Positions 27,702 through 36,673 of a stretch of 64,000 nucleotides of DNA are shown here, piece by piece (positions within the stretch are counted from its first letter, which is position 1; the number at the start of each line of letters is the position of its first letter). The DNA comes from Candidatus Fermentibacterota bacterium (GTDB lineage Bacteria; JAFGKV01): NCBI GenBank assembly GCA_016928395.1, contig JAFGKV010000186.1, forward strand, positions 1 through 64,000, given 5' to 3'. Under the pieces are notes generated by a model, which made no database searches, was not told where the DNA came from, and was given only the letters and a program-made list of their open reading frames with translations. Position numbers and translations under genes: made by a program.

Positions 27702-28550
27702 GTGGGGAGGTTCATCAGTAGGCGGAGATTCCTCACGTATGCGGCCGGCGCAGCCGTCGGCACCGGACTCTACGGCGTGGCCTGGGAGCCTCGCCGTTTT
27801 CATATAGCAGACGAGTCGGTGGTTATCCGAGGGCTGCCTCAGGCGTTGTACGGCCTCAAGGTCGTTCACCTCTCGGACTTTCATCGTGGACACTGGGTGA
27901 GCGAGGATCACATTGGCCGAGCGGGAGACCTGGCGCGCACGCTTGACGCCGATCTGGTCGTGCTGACGGGTGACTTCGTGACGGGGCGAGCGTCCTACGC
28001 ATGGAGCTGTCTTGATGCGTTGGGAAGCATTCCTTCGCGCTTGGGTACCTTTGCTGTCATGGGAAACCATGATTGGTGGACGGACAGCACCGTAGTACGG
28101 CGAGCCCTGGCCCGCGCCGGGGTTCACGTGCTCTCCAATGCCGCGGTTCGCATCACCCTTGACGACTCGCCGTTGTGGCTTCTCGGGGTCGAAGACATGT
28201 GGAGTCCTGCCTTCTCGCTGGCAAAGGCCGTCTACGCCGCAGGCAGCAATGAGCCCCGGATCCTCCTGTGCCATAACCCGGATGTCTTTGCCACCGCCTC
28301 TGCCTGGGGCCTTGACCTCGTTCTCTCCGGCCACACCCATGGCGGCCAGGTGTGCCTGCCCGGCATAGGGCCGCTCCTTCTGCCGATACGAGCCGACCGA
28401 CGGCTTGCCTCGGGAACCCACCGGGTCGGGCGGACCAGCATTCATGTCACCCGGGGCGTGGGAGTCGTGGCGCCTCCTGTGCGAATCAACTGCCCTCCGG
28501 AAGTGTCCCGAATCACGTTGCACCCGGAGGCCGACTATCCCGTTGCCTGA
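27702..28550 (+). CDS. Tat-exported metallophosphoesterase (YaeI-like)
   Basis: 282 residues from a GTG at 27702. The N-terminus carries a twin-arginine signal, SRRRFLTYAAGAAVG. Phosphoesterase motifs appear in order: HLSDFHRG, LTGDFV, GNHDWW and LSGHTHGGQ, which supply the two-metal site. YaeI-like members act on phospholipid or other phosphoesters outside the cytoplasm; the substrate here is unknown. Tat export suggests the metals are loaded before transport. It lies 26 bases after the DksA-like gene. Confidence 0.87.
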   Translation: MGRFISRRRFLTYAAGAAVGTGLYGVAWEPRRFHIADESVVIRGLPQALYGLKVVHLSDFHRGHWVSEDHIGRAGDLARTLDADLVVLTGDFVTGRASYAWSCLDALGSIPSRLGTFAVMGNHDWWTDSTVVRRALARAGVHVLSNAAVRITLDDSPLWLLGVEDMWSPAFSLAKAVYAAGSNEPRILLCHNPDVFATASAWGLDLVLSGHTHGGQVCLPGIGPLLLPIRADRRLASGTHRVGRTSIHVTRGVGVVAPPVRINCPPEVSRITLHPEADYPVA

Positions 28551-28691
28551 CCACACATGTCCTTATCCGTGGGAGGTCCACTGGAGTCCTTCTCTCAGTC
28601 CCCTCTGGCTCAGGGCACGGGGGTTTTGATGCTCCCTGGGTAGACACGTACTTTGTTTGACAGAATCTCGGTTCACGGAGGGAGCAGAAGA

Positions 28692-30170
28692 ATGCCACCT
28701 GCCGATAGTATGCCCAGTAGGCTCAAGGTCCTTCACATCGCAAGCGAGGGCTTCCCCTTCGTCAAGACCGGGGGCCTTGCCGACGTGGTGGGGGCGCTGC
28801 CGGCGGCCCTGGCTCAAGCAGGACATGACATCAGGGTAGTGCTTCCGCTCTATGGCTGCGTAGACCGCGATGGGTTGGAGCGAATGGCCCATGCTCTGGG
28901 GGTACCTCTTGGATCCCGCGAGGAGTGGGGTGCGTCCTGGCGACGGGTTGACGGAGGGGTCACCACCTACTTCCTGGAACACGATGTCTTCTTCAACCGC
29001 CCGTGGCCGTACGGCCCTCCCGGGGGCTCGTATAGCGACAACCTGGAGCGCTTCGTGTTCCTCAGCCGGGGCGCGTTGCAACTGTGCCATGCCACGGCCT
29101 GGTTTCCCGACATCATCCATGTCCATGACTGGCATGCCGCCATCGCCCCCGTCTTTCTCAATACCGTCGAGCGCGCCACGCCCCTGGGCCGGGCAGGCAG
29201 CGTCCTTACGATTCACAACATGGATTTCCAAGGCAACTTCCCCGCCGATCAAATGCCGCACACCGGCCTGGGCTGGGAGCACTTCACGTTTCTCGATATG
29301 GAACTCAATGGCAGAGTATCGCTGCTGAAGGGTGGCATCGCCCATTCGACACTGCTCACCACCGTCAGCCCCACCTATGCCTGGGAGATTCAGAATGAGC
29401 CCCTGGGCCGAGGTCTGGAGGGAATGGTGCGGGAGCGACGCGACCTCCTCACGGGGATTCTCAACGGCATTGACTACAGTATATGGAATCCCGAAACCGA
29501 TGTGCATCTCCCCGTTCGATACTCGGCGGACACCCTGGCCTCGCGGTCTGCCTGCAAGGAGACACTTCAACGGCGGGTGGGCCTTGACCCGAAGCCCGGC
29601 ACGCCACTTGTGGGAATGGTGACCCGCCTCTCCTGGCAGAAGGGTATCGATGTCGTACTGAAGGCATTGCCCCGCATTCTCGAACTGGACATGCAGATGG
29701 TCATTCTTGGGGCGGGTGATCCGGATGCCGAAGGCGAGGTCCATCACCTCCACACAGCCTGGCCGGGCAAAGCTGCCGGTATTGTCGGCTATAGCGAGGA
29801 ACTGGCCCACCAGATCTATGCGGGCAGCGATTTCTTCCTCATGCCGTCTCGATTCGAACCAGGCGGATTGGGGCAACTCTATGCCCTGCGCTACGGCTCG
29901 CTTCCCATCGTGCGCGCCACCGGGGGCCTGGTCGATACCGTGACTTCCTACGATGAAGCAAGCGGCCACGGCACAGGGTTCTCGTTCAACGACCTTAGCC
30001 CCGAAGCCCTCTTCGATGTCGTCGGCTGGGCTCTGTGGGCCTACTACGACCGCCCTACCCACATAGAGGCCATGCGCCGCGCGGCAATGAGCACCCGCTT
30101 CACATGGGAGACGGCGGCCAACCGCTATCTCGATGTATATCGTCGAGCACTTCGCCTGCGCAGGGGATAG
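28692..30170 (+). CDS. glgA: Glycogen (starch) synthase, ADP-glucose type
   Basis: 492 residues; the start at 28692 follows GGAGGGAGCAG. GT5 hallmarks are the N-terminal donor loop FVKTGGLADVVGALP, IHVHDWHAA, and in the C-terminal domain TRLSWQKGIDVV and SRFEPGGLGQLYALRYG with the catalytic Glu. ATGGLVDTV is also present. It elongates alpha-1,4-glucan from a nucleotide-glucose. No other glycogen genes are adjacent, though the GH13 enzyme lies 4 kb away on the other strand. The 222 bases after it hold no clear gene. Confidence 0.93.
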   Translation: MPPADSMPSRLKVLHIASEGFPFVKTGGLADVVGALPAALAQAGHDIRVVLPLYGCVDRDGLERMAHALGVPLGSREEWGASWRRVDGGVTTYFLEHDVFFNRPWPYGPPGGSYSDNLERFVFLSRGALQLCHATAWFPDIIHVHDWHAAIAPVFLNTVERATPLGRAGSVLTIHNMDFQGNFPADQMPHTGLGWEHFTFLDMELNGRVSLLKGGIAHSTLLTTVSPTYAWEIQNEPLGRGLEGMVRERRDLLTGILNGIDYSIWNPETDVHLPVRYSADTLASRSACKETLQRRVGLDPKPGTPLVGMVTRLSWQKGIDVVLKALPRILELDMQMVILGAGDPDAEGEVHHLHTAWPGKAAGIVGYSEELAHQIYAGSDFFLMPSRFEPGGLGQLYALRYGSLPIVRATGGLVDTVTSYDEASGHGTGFSFNDLSPEALFDVVGWALWAYYDRPTHIEAMRRAAMSTRFTWETAANRYLDVYRRALRLRRG

Positions 30171-30392
30171 CGGGGAGATAGCTCGAGCCCGGAGGCAGGG
30201 CCGTCACACACTGGTTGACGCAGTTGCGGTTCGCCGTAGGCATCGAGAAGTTGTCATGACAGAAGAGTACGGGTGCGGAGTGCTGCCATTGCGCACTCCC
30301 CAGGTACAGCCCGTGATGGAGCAACGACTCTGACCGGGGGGTAACATGAGACGCCTGGTTGTATGCAGCACTCTGCGCGGCCGCCTCACTGC

Positions 30393-31883
30393 ATGGAGAT
30401 GGGGTGGTCCGTGAGTTCTCGAGGATCGGAGACGCTCAGAATTCTGCTCATTGACGATAGTCCTTCGCACGCGGCGTTGATGGCGGGCGCATTGCCTTCG
30501 CATGACGAGACACTATTCACCCTGGAGAGATGCACGCGGCTGACAGACGGTCTCCGGCACCTGCAACGCTCAGTCTTCGATCTTGTCGTACTCGGCCTGA
30601 CCCTGCCTGATGGCGGTGGCCTTGAGGGGATCGGCTCCGTTCGTCAGGGTACCCCTGGGCTGCCCGTGCTGATTCTTGCCGAGAGAGCAGATCGCGAGTT
30701 GGCCATCGACGCGGTCCGTCGAGGCGCCGACGACTTTCTTGTCGCGAAGACCATCAATCCTGCAATGCTGACGCGGGTCATCCGTCATGCGGTCGAGCGG
30801 GCGCGCTACGAGGCGGCACTGGCCGCCAGCGTCGCCAAACATCAGAGCCTCTTGGCCAGCATCCAGTCACCAGTCTTGGCTCTGGATGAGAGCATGCGGG
30901 TCATCTACTGCAATGAAGCCTATGGGCGTTTCGTGGGTCTCTCTTTGTCCGAGCTGGAGGGGCAGGTACTCACCACGCTGTTTCCCGCCTTTACTCGCAC
31001 TGCATCCTGCGCGGCGTATCGGGCCGCCTTTGACACGGGCCAAAACCAAGAGGTGGAGGGCCCGTGTAAAGATCGATATCTCCGCGCCCGCGTATTCCGC
31101 GCGCCCTTCGGAATTGTTGCCATCGCCGAGGACATCACCGCGCATAAGCGGGCCGAGGAGACACTGCGGCTACGAACCCTTGAGTTGGAGGCGCGTAACG
31201 AGGAACTTGATGCATTCAACCACACGGTGGCCCATGATCTGCGCAACCCACTGGGCGCCATTCGAGGGTTCGTGGAGCAGTTAGCCGATCATGTCGACTC
31301 CATGCCGGTCGACGAAATCAGGACCTACCTCGAGAGCATTCTGCATGCCGGCTCCAAGATGAACTCCATCATAGAAGAGCTGCTCCTGCTGGCCGGAATC
31401 CGCAGGGCAGCTGAGATTCCGATGGCCCACCTCGACATGCCAAAGATCGTTCGTGAAGCGCTTCTTCGCCTCTCGCATGTCACGGCACAGTGCGGGGCCG
31501 AAGTAACTATTGCCGAAACCTTGCCGCCGTCCTTGGGCCACGGCCCCTGGATAGAAGAGGTGTGGGTCAACTACCTCAGCAATGCCCTCATCCACGGAGG
31601 CAGACCACCCAGGATCACCATCGAGGGGGTCGAAAACGGCGATCATGTCCGCTACTCGCTTCGCGACAATGGCAAGGGCATCCGCCCCGAGGAGCACCAG
31701 GCACTCTTCTCCCCCTTCACTCGGCTTGGCGACGCCAAGGCCCCGGGCCACGGCCTTGGGCTCTCCATCGTGCGACGGATCGTCGAGCGGCTCAATGGAA
31801 GTGTGGGCGCCACGAGCACGCCAGACGGATGCACCTTCTGGTTCACGCTCCCGCGTTCAGGCGGCCCAGGCGACGGCGCATGA
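30393..31883 (+). CDS. Hybrid sensor histidine kinase: degenerate receiver, PAS, HisKA and HATPase
   Basis: 496 residues from 30393; the true start may be the GTG at 30411, which has a GGAG twelve bases upstream. Residues about 10-130 are a receiver-like domain (LRILLIDDSPSH) whose phospho-acceptor Asp is replaced by Gly in DLVVLGLTLPDGGG. A PAS domain follows (SPVLALDESMRVIYCNEAYG). The HisKA box is FNHTVAHDLRNPLGAIRGF with the phosphorylated His. The ATP-binding domain has VNYLSNALIHGG, LRDNGKGI and GHGLGLSIVRRI. No transmembrane helix is seen, so it is cytoplasmic. No cognate regulator is nearby. Its stop overlaps the next gene (ATGA). Confidence 0.87.
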   Translation: MEMGWSVSSRGSETLRILLIDDSPSHAALMAGALPSHDETLFTLERCTRLTDGLRHLQRSVFDLVVLGLTLPDGGGLEGIGSVRQGTPGLPVLILAERADRELAIDAVRRGADDFLVAKTINPAMLTRVIRHAVERARYEAALAASVAKHQSLLASIQSPVLALDESMRVIYCNEAYGRFVGLSLSELEGQVLTTLFPAFTRTASCAAYRAAFDTGQNQEVEGPCKDRYLRARVFRAPFGIVAIAEDITAHKRAEETLRLRTLELEARNEELDAFNHTVAHDLRNPLGAIRGFVEQLADHVDSMPVDEIRTYLESILHAGSKMNSIIEELLLLAGIRRAAEIPMAHLDMPKIVREALLRLSHVTAQCGAEVTIAETLPPSLGHGPWIEEVWVNYLSNALIHGGRPPRITIEGVENGDHVRYSLRDNGKGIRPEEHQALFSPFTRLGDAKAPGHGLGLSIVRRIVERLNGSVGATSTPDGCTFWFTLPRSGGPGDGA

Positions 31884-33622
31884 AGAGCCCTACAGGGCGA
31901 ACGAGCGGGGCAAGGCCGGCATTTCTCCTCGCCTGCCACGTGGTGATCTCACCGCTTCTGATGGCCGGTGATCTCTGGGCCATGGTGTACCAGGTCGGCC
32001 CTGGGCAGCCGTATGCTTCCATCGGCGCCGTACCATGGGAGTCGTTGGCAGCCGGCGACAGCGTGGTGATTCACTGGCGGAGCGAACCCTACCGCGAGAA
32101 GTGGGTACTATGCCGTACAGGTACGGCAGATTCCCCCATCGTGGTGCGCGGCCTGCCTTCGCCGGAAGGCGAACGGCCGGTGGTCAGCGGCGAGAATGCC
32201 GTGACCAGGCCTCAGCTTGACTACTGGAATCGCGATCGAGGCGTGGTGAAAATCGGGGGCGCCAGTGTTCCGCCCGACTGCATGCCAGCCCACATCACCA
32301 TCGAGGGCCTGCGAATCCGCAGCGCCCGCCCTCCCTACACCTATGATGGCGGCTCGGCATACTCCTCCAGCGCCTCGGCCATCTACGTCGAAAAGGGAGA
32401 ACACCTCACCTTCCGCGACTGCGTCTTCGACGATTGCGGCAACGGCCTCTTCACGGCCTATCAGTCGGCCGTGGTGCTGGTGGACCGATGCGCCATCTTT
32501 GGCAATGGGATCGAAGGCTCCATCTATCAGCACAACTCCTACTGCGAAAGCCAGGGTATCACCTACCAGTTCACTCACTATGGACCGCTGCGTGCGGGGT
32601 GCCCGGGCAATAACCTGAAGGATCGCTCCTCGGGCTGCGTAATCCGGTACAACTGGATCGAAGGCGGCAATCGCCAGCTCGACCTCGTCGACAGCGATCA
32701 CTCGGCCCTGTACAGTGATCCGGCATACCGCACCACCTTCGCCTATGGCAATATCCTCATCGAACCCGACGGTGCTGGCAATAGCCAGATCTGCCACTAT
32801 GGCGGCGATTCCGGGGCGACAAGCCGCTACCGCAAGGGGACGCTCTACTTCTACAGCAACACCGTGGTGTCAACGCGAACGGGCAATACCACGCTCTTTC
32901 GCCTCTCCACGAACGAGGAATCCTGCGACTGCCGTAACTCAGTGGCCTTTGTGAGCGCCACCGGGCCACATCTGGCCATGCTGGATGCCACCGGCGTGCT
33001 GTATCTCTACCATGACTGGTTCAAGACCGGCTGGGTCACCTGCCACGGCACCCTTCAGGGTACGGTCCATGACATGGGCGGAATCGTAACCGGGCCGGTA
33101 CCGGGCTTCGCTGACGAGGGAGCGCAGGAGTTCTGGCCCACGCCTGCCTCGGCGTGCGTGGATGCGGGCGCCAATCTGGCCGACCCGTGCGTTCCTGACC
33201 ACACCGTCGAACTCGAGTATGTGAAGCATTCGACCTACAAGGCGCGAGCCCTTGCAGCCCCCGTGGATATCGGCGCCTACGAATCCCCCCACGAGGGTGG
33301 CATCCCTGCCTCGGTATCCGGCGTGTCGGCCAGGGAGGAGGGTATGGCGGTGATCCTGACATGGGAGGCGGTGACTACGGACACGTGCGGATTGCCCCTC
33401 GTGCCGGATGCCTACCGGGTCTATACCGCCACGCGGGCGTATTTCGTACCGGGCAGCGAGCTGCTGCTGACCACTACAGCCGACACCACCACCACGGCCC
33501 CAGGCGCCGCCCAGGATCCGCTGTGGGATCATTTCTTCTGCGTGACCGCGACACGCGCCGGGGTCGAAGGCGCTGCCAGCGAAGCGGTCGGCGCCTTCGA
33601 TTTCGTCATGGGTCCGCGATGA
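31880..33622 (+). CDS. Secreted right-handed parallel beta-helix protein with C-terminal FN3-like domain
   Basis: 580 residues from an ATG overlapping the kinase stop. A signal-peptide-like segment lies at residues 10-35 (FLLACHVVISPLLMAGDL). The body has repeated pectate-lyase-type coils (HITIEGLRIRS, EHLTFRDCVFDDCGNG, GCVIRYNWIEGGNRQ). The last 100 residues or so resemble FN3 (VILTWEAVTTDTCGLPL). Catalytic residues of known polysaccharide lyases cannot be assigned, so it may bind rather than cleave glycans. The stop overlaps the start of the ABC ATPase, so its synthesis is coupled to that exporter. Confidence 0.8.
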   Translation: MKSPTGRTSGARPAFLLACHVVISPLLMAGDLWAMVYQVGPGQPYASIGAVPWESLAAGDSVVIHWRSEPYREKWVLCRTGTADSPIVVRGLPSPEGERPVVSGENAVTRPQLDYWNRDRGVVKIGGASVPPDCMPAHITIEGLRIRSARPPYTYDGGSAYSSSASAIYVEKGEHLTFRDCVFDDCGNGLFTAYQSAVVLVDRCAIFGNGIEGSIYQHNSYCESQGITYQFTHYGPLRAGCPGNNLKDRSSGCVIRYNWIEGGNRQLDLVDSDHSALYSDPAYRTTFAYGNILIEPDGAGNSQICHYGGDSGATSRYRKGTLYFYSNTVVSTRTGNTTLFRLSTNEESCDCRNSVAFVSATGPHLAMLDATGVLYLYHDWFKTGWVTCHGTLQGTVHDMGGIVTGPVPGFADEGAQEFWPTPASACVDAGANLADPCVPDHTVELEYVKHSTYKARALAAPVDIGAYESPHEGGIPASVSGVSAREEGMAVILTWEAVTTDTCGLPLVPDAYRVYTATRAYFVPGSELLLTTTADTTTTAPGAAQDPLWDHFFCVTATRAGVEGAASEAVGAFDFVMGPR

Positions 33623-34665
33623 ACCTCATCGAGGTTGACCGGCTCAGCAAGACCTTCCTGACCAGGGAGAAAGAGCCCGGATTCCTCGGCAGCCTGCGTA
33701 GCACGTTACGACCGCGGAACCGGGAGACCGCAGCGGTACGGAGCATCTCGTTCGCGGTGGAGGCCGGTCAACGGCTGGCATTCATCGGCCCGAATGGCGC
33801 AGGTAAGTCCACCACCATCAAAATGCTGGTAGGCATACTCTACCCCACATCCGGTCAGGCCTCGGTGCTGGGCAAGACGCCATGGTCCCAGCGGCAGGCG
33901 CTGGCCCGGGAAATCGGCGTGGTGTTCGGGCAGAAGTCACAGCTCTGGTATCACCTGCCCCCTCATGATTCCTTCGATCTGCTGGGTCGGATTTTCGGCC
34001 TCAAACCCTCGGAGACCCGCGCGCGAACCCGCCAGCTTGTGGAGTTGTTCGAGATCGCCCGCCACATGGAAACCCCCGTGCGCAAGCTCTCGTTGGGCGA
34101 GCGCATGCGCTGCGAAATCGCTGCCTCACTGCTCCACCGGCCCAAGGCCGTCTTTCTGGATGAGCCTACCATCGGCCTCGACGTGGTCATCAAACAGCGA
34201 ATCCGTGATCTCATTCTTACCCTGAACCGAACCGAGGGGCTTACCCTGTTCCTGACGTCCCACGACGCCGGCGACATGGAAGCCCTCTGCAGCCGTGCTC
34301 TGGTGATCAACCACGGTGAGATCATATTCGACGGCCGTGTCTCGGCACTGAAGCGTGATTACATCAAGACCAAGACCATCTCGTTGAAGCTGCGCCAGAC
34401 GTGGGAGGGCTTCGAGATGCCCGGCGTCAGCGTCCTGAAGCACAAGGGGTATGGCGTGAAACTGGAAGTATCGACCGACCGGGCACCCATCGACCGCGTC
34501 ATCGCCGCCGTGCTTGATCGATACACAGTTGCGGACCTCAGCGTCGACGACCCGCCCATGGAGGAAGTCATCTCGGCCATTTACGCCGAGCCGGCCTCTG
34601 CCGAGGGCAGATCGCCCAGAACTCCTTCTCCCTCGACAGGAGAAGGCCGGGATGGGGGTGAGTAG
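33619..34665 (+). CDS. ABC-2 type exporter, ATP-binding protein
   Basis: 348 residues. Walker A is GPNGAGKSTTIK, the signature is LSLGERMRCEIAAS instead of LSGGQ, Walker B is AVFLDEPTIGLD, and the switch His is in LTSHDAGD. This signature variant is usual in the NatA/viologen-exporter-like group that pairs with DUF990 permeases, as here. The start overlaps the beta-helix gene stop. The last 14 residues (TPSPSTGEGRDGGE) are encoded by a hairpin repeat and look like a late extension of the frame. The transported substrate is unknown. Confidence 0.92.
   Translation: MNLIEVDRLSKTFLTREKEPGFLGSLRSTLRPRNRETAAVRSISFAVEAGQRLAFIGPNGAGKSTTIKMLVGILYPTSGQASVLGKTPWSQRQALAREIGVVFGQKSQLWYHLPPHDSFDLLGRIFGLKPSETRARTRQLVELFEIARHMETPVRKLSLGERMRCEIAASLLHRPKAVFLDEPTIGLDVVIKQRIRDLILTLNRTEGLTLFLTSHDAGDMEALCSRALVINHGEIIFDGRVSALKRDYIKTKTISLKLRQTWEGFEMPGVSVLKHKGYGVKLEVSTDRAPIDRVIAAVLDRYTVADLSVDDPPMEEVISAIYAEPASAEGRSPRTPSPSTGEGRDGGE
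34622..34662. repeat. Dispersed hairpin repeat forming the 3' end of the ABC ATPase gene
   Basis: The arms CCTTCTCC and GGAGAAGG with a seven-base loop are followed by CCGGGATGGGGGTGAG. I know this pattern as a widespread intergenic repeat of bacterial genomes. Here it is read through by the ABC gene and supplies its last codons. Confidence 0.55.
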
Positions 34666-34703
34666 TGGCCTCATTCCCTCCTGTGCACAGCGCCTCCTGA
34701 CCC

Positions 34704-35498
34704 ATGGGCGTGCTCACCTACGCCGCCGTAGCGCGCCTGGCTGCGCGCCAGCAGACCGCCTACCGGGGAGAGATGGTCGCCAGAGCGATCTCCATGGGCG
34801 TCTTCATGGTGGTGTTTGTCGCCCTCTGGTCCGCCGCGTTCTCCGGCCGGGCATCCGTCCCTCTGGCCGGCTACAGCCGAGAGCACGTGCTGTGGTACCT
34901 GGTCATGACCGAAACCATCGTACTCTCGTCTTCCCGTGTGTTCCTGGAGATCAGCGAGGCGGTGAGAGCCGGAGACATCGCGTACACTCTGGTGCGCCCG
35001 ACCCACTATGCCGTGTGGCAGATTGCGCATTCGCTGGGAGGTGCGCTGCCTCGGTTCGTCACCAGCCTGGTGGCCGGGTCGGCGGTGGTGTTCGCCTTCA
35101 CTGGAACTGTCGCCGGCTCTCTCGGCGGGCTCCTCAGCTTCGCGCTGCTGGGTACTGCGGCTTTGGTGCTTGACGGCATCATCGCCGTCTTGATCGGGCT
35201 GGCGGCCTTCTGGATCGAAGACGTATCTCCCGTTTTCTGGATCTACCAGAAGCTGCTGTTCACCATCGGCGGCATGTTGGTACCGCTGCAGTTCTTCCCC
35301 CAGTGGCTGCAGCAGATCGCTGCGTGGCTGCCGTTTTCGCTTGTCGTCTATGCACCGGCCCATGCCTTCGTCGCGGGCAGTCCCTCCCACCTCCTCCGGA
35401 CGCTGGCCGGTCAGGCTGCCTACCTCGCCGGAGCTGCCCTACTCCTCCAGCTTGTGTGGCGCAGAGCCCAGCGCCGCATGGTGGTTCAGGGAGGATAA
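34704..35498 (+). CDS. ABC-2 family exporter permease (DUF990 type), first subunit
   Basis: 264 residues with six predicted membrane segments (for example ISMGVFMVVFVALWSAAFSG). VRPTHYAVWQIAHSLGG is the usual cytoplasmic loop of this permease group. It pairs with the ATPase 38 bases upstream and with a second permease downstream, forming a three-gene exporter. The homologous pair probably makes a heterodimeric channel (inference). Confidence 0.87.
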   Translation: MGVLTYAAVARLAARQQTAYRGEMVARAISMGVFMVVFVALWSAAFSGRASVPLAGYSREHVLWYLVMTETIVLSSSRVFLEISEAVRAGDIAYTLVRPTHYAVWQIAHSLGGALPRFVTSLVAGSAVVFAFTGTVAGSLGGLLSFALLGTAALVLDGIIAVLIGLAAFWIEDVSPVFWIYQKLLFTIGGMLVPLQFFPQWLQQIAAWLPFSLVVYAPAHAFVAGSPSHLLRTLAGQAAYLAGAALLLQLVWRRAQRRMVVQGG

Positions 35499-35512
35499 GG
35501 AAGGGATGGAGG

Positions 35513-35552
35513 GAATGATGGAACGATGGAACGATGGAATGATGGAATGATG
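35513..35552. repeat. Tandem 8-bp repeat (GAAYGATG)x5 between the two permease genes
   Basis: Five consecutive units of GAATGATG or GAACGATG are followed by a degenerate sixth. A complementary segment (CCATCGTTCCAT) near 35635 could fold back on it. It lies in the 218-base gap between the two permease genes, which otherwise shows nothing. Confidence 0.75.
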
Positions 35553-35716
35553 GAAGGACGGGTGGAGGAGTGCAGGGGTGGCGCTTCTGAATTCTGACGT
35601 ATGGATTCCTCTCCTGCGTAGCGCAGACCTGCCTCCATCGTTCCATATTCCCCATGATTATGGAGTCATTCCAGTACCCCATGACTCCATCCCTCCACAC
35701 TCGACGAGTTAGTCCC

Positions 35717-36499
35717 ATGCGCCACCTGACGCTCATCCTCGCCTATCTCCGCCACAATCTTCTGTCGGCCATGGCCTACCGTGGAGCGTTTCTGCTGCAA
35801 GTCATGGGGATGGTCCTCAACAACTCGTTCTTCCTCTTCTTCTGGTGGGTGTTCTTCCAGAGGATTCCAACCTTGCAGGGATGGGGCCTGTCGGACGTGA
35901 TGATTCTGTTCGGCCTTGTCGCGTTCGCCTTCGGCATCGCCACCGCCGTCTTCGGCAACTGCCTGCGCATTCCCCGACTGGTCGTTACCGGACAGCTCGA
36001 TTACTATCTGACTCTCCCTGCCGACCCGCTCGTGCACCTCCTGGTGTCCCGGATGTCGCTCTCCGCCTGGGGCGATGTGCTCTTCGGCCTGGGCCTCTTC
36101 TGCGTGATTCACCCCCTTGACCCTCTCAGGCTTCTCATCTTCGTGAGTGTCGGGCTGCTGTCTGCCGCGGTTCTAGTCTCTTTCGGTGTACTCTCCGGGT
36201 CGTTGGTTTTCTGGCTGGGCAGCATGGAACAGGGGGCCGAGCAGATCATCTGGTCCATCACGACGTTTTCCATGTACCCCACGGAGCTGTTTCCCCCCGC
36301 CATCCGAGTCATCCTCTACACACTCATCCCGGCGGCCTTCGTCGGAGCCCTTCCGGCCCGCCTCGTCGCCCAGTTCTCCTGGGATCGCCTCGGCCTGCTC
36401 CTGGCCTTCACCGTGGGTTTTGCCCTCCTGGCTCGGCTGGTCTTCTATCGGGGCCTTCGCCGCTACTCCTCAGGCAATCTCGTCGCCATGCGCGGCTGA
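35717..36499 (+). CDS. ABC-2 family exporter permease (DUF990 type), second subunit
   Basis: 260 residues from MRHLTLILAYLRHNLLSAMAYR at 35717; the upstream part of the frame is repeat sequence and is left out. There are six membrane segments, and VTGQLDYYLTLPADPLVHLLV is the conserved loop matching that of the first permease. It completes the exporter with the ATPase at 33619. No classical ribosome site is obvious before the start. The gene ends 28 bases before a 36-bp palindrome. Confidence 0.87.
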   Translation: MRHLTLILAYLRHNLLSAMAYRGAFLLQVMGMVLNNSFFLFFWWVFFQRIPTLQGWGLSDVMILFGLVAFAFGIATAVFGNCLRIPRLVVTGQLDYYLTLPADPLVHLLVSRMSLSAWGDVLFGLGLFCVIHPLDPLRLLIFVSVGLLSAAVLVSFGVLSGSLVFWLGSMEQGAEQIIWSITTFSMYPTELFPPAIRVILYTLIPAAFVGALPARLVAQFSWDRLGLLLAFTVGFALLARLVFYRGLRRYSSGNLVAMRG

Positions 36500-36527
36500 C
36501 CATGGCCTCACCGGGGAATCGGGCACT

Positions 36528-36563
36528 CCGCAGGACTATTCTAATATTAGAATAGTCCTGCGG
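36528..36563. repeat. 36-bp perfect palindrome with ACTATTCTAA core arms
   Basis: The sequence reads the same on both strands from 36528 to 36563. The central arms ACTATTCTAA and TTAGAATAGT (36535-36556) are separated by TA. They recur exactly at 48744-48765. The palindrome follows the second permease and could be its terminator hairpin, an operator or a small mobile element. Confidence 0.8.
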
Positions 36564-36673
36564 GAACGGGAGGAGCGCCTTCAGCCCCCTGAACCCAACC
36601 TGGCTTCTGCGGGTTCATCCTGAAAGGCATCCGGTATTCCCCACCGGATCGAGCGCATCGGAAGGCGAGCAAT

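Noticed and set aside
28563-30062. 499-codon minus-strand open frame opposite glgA
   Set aside because: Antisense of an unmistakable glycogen synthase; no ribosome site or domain.
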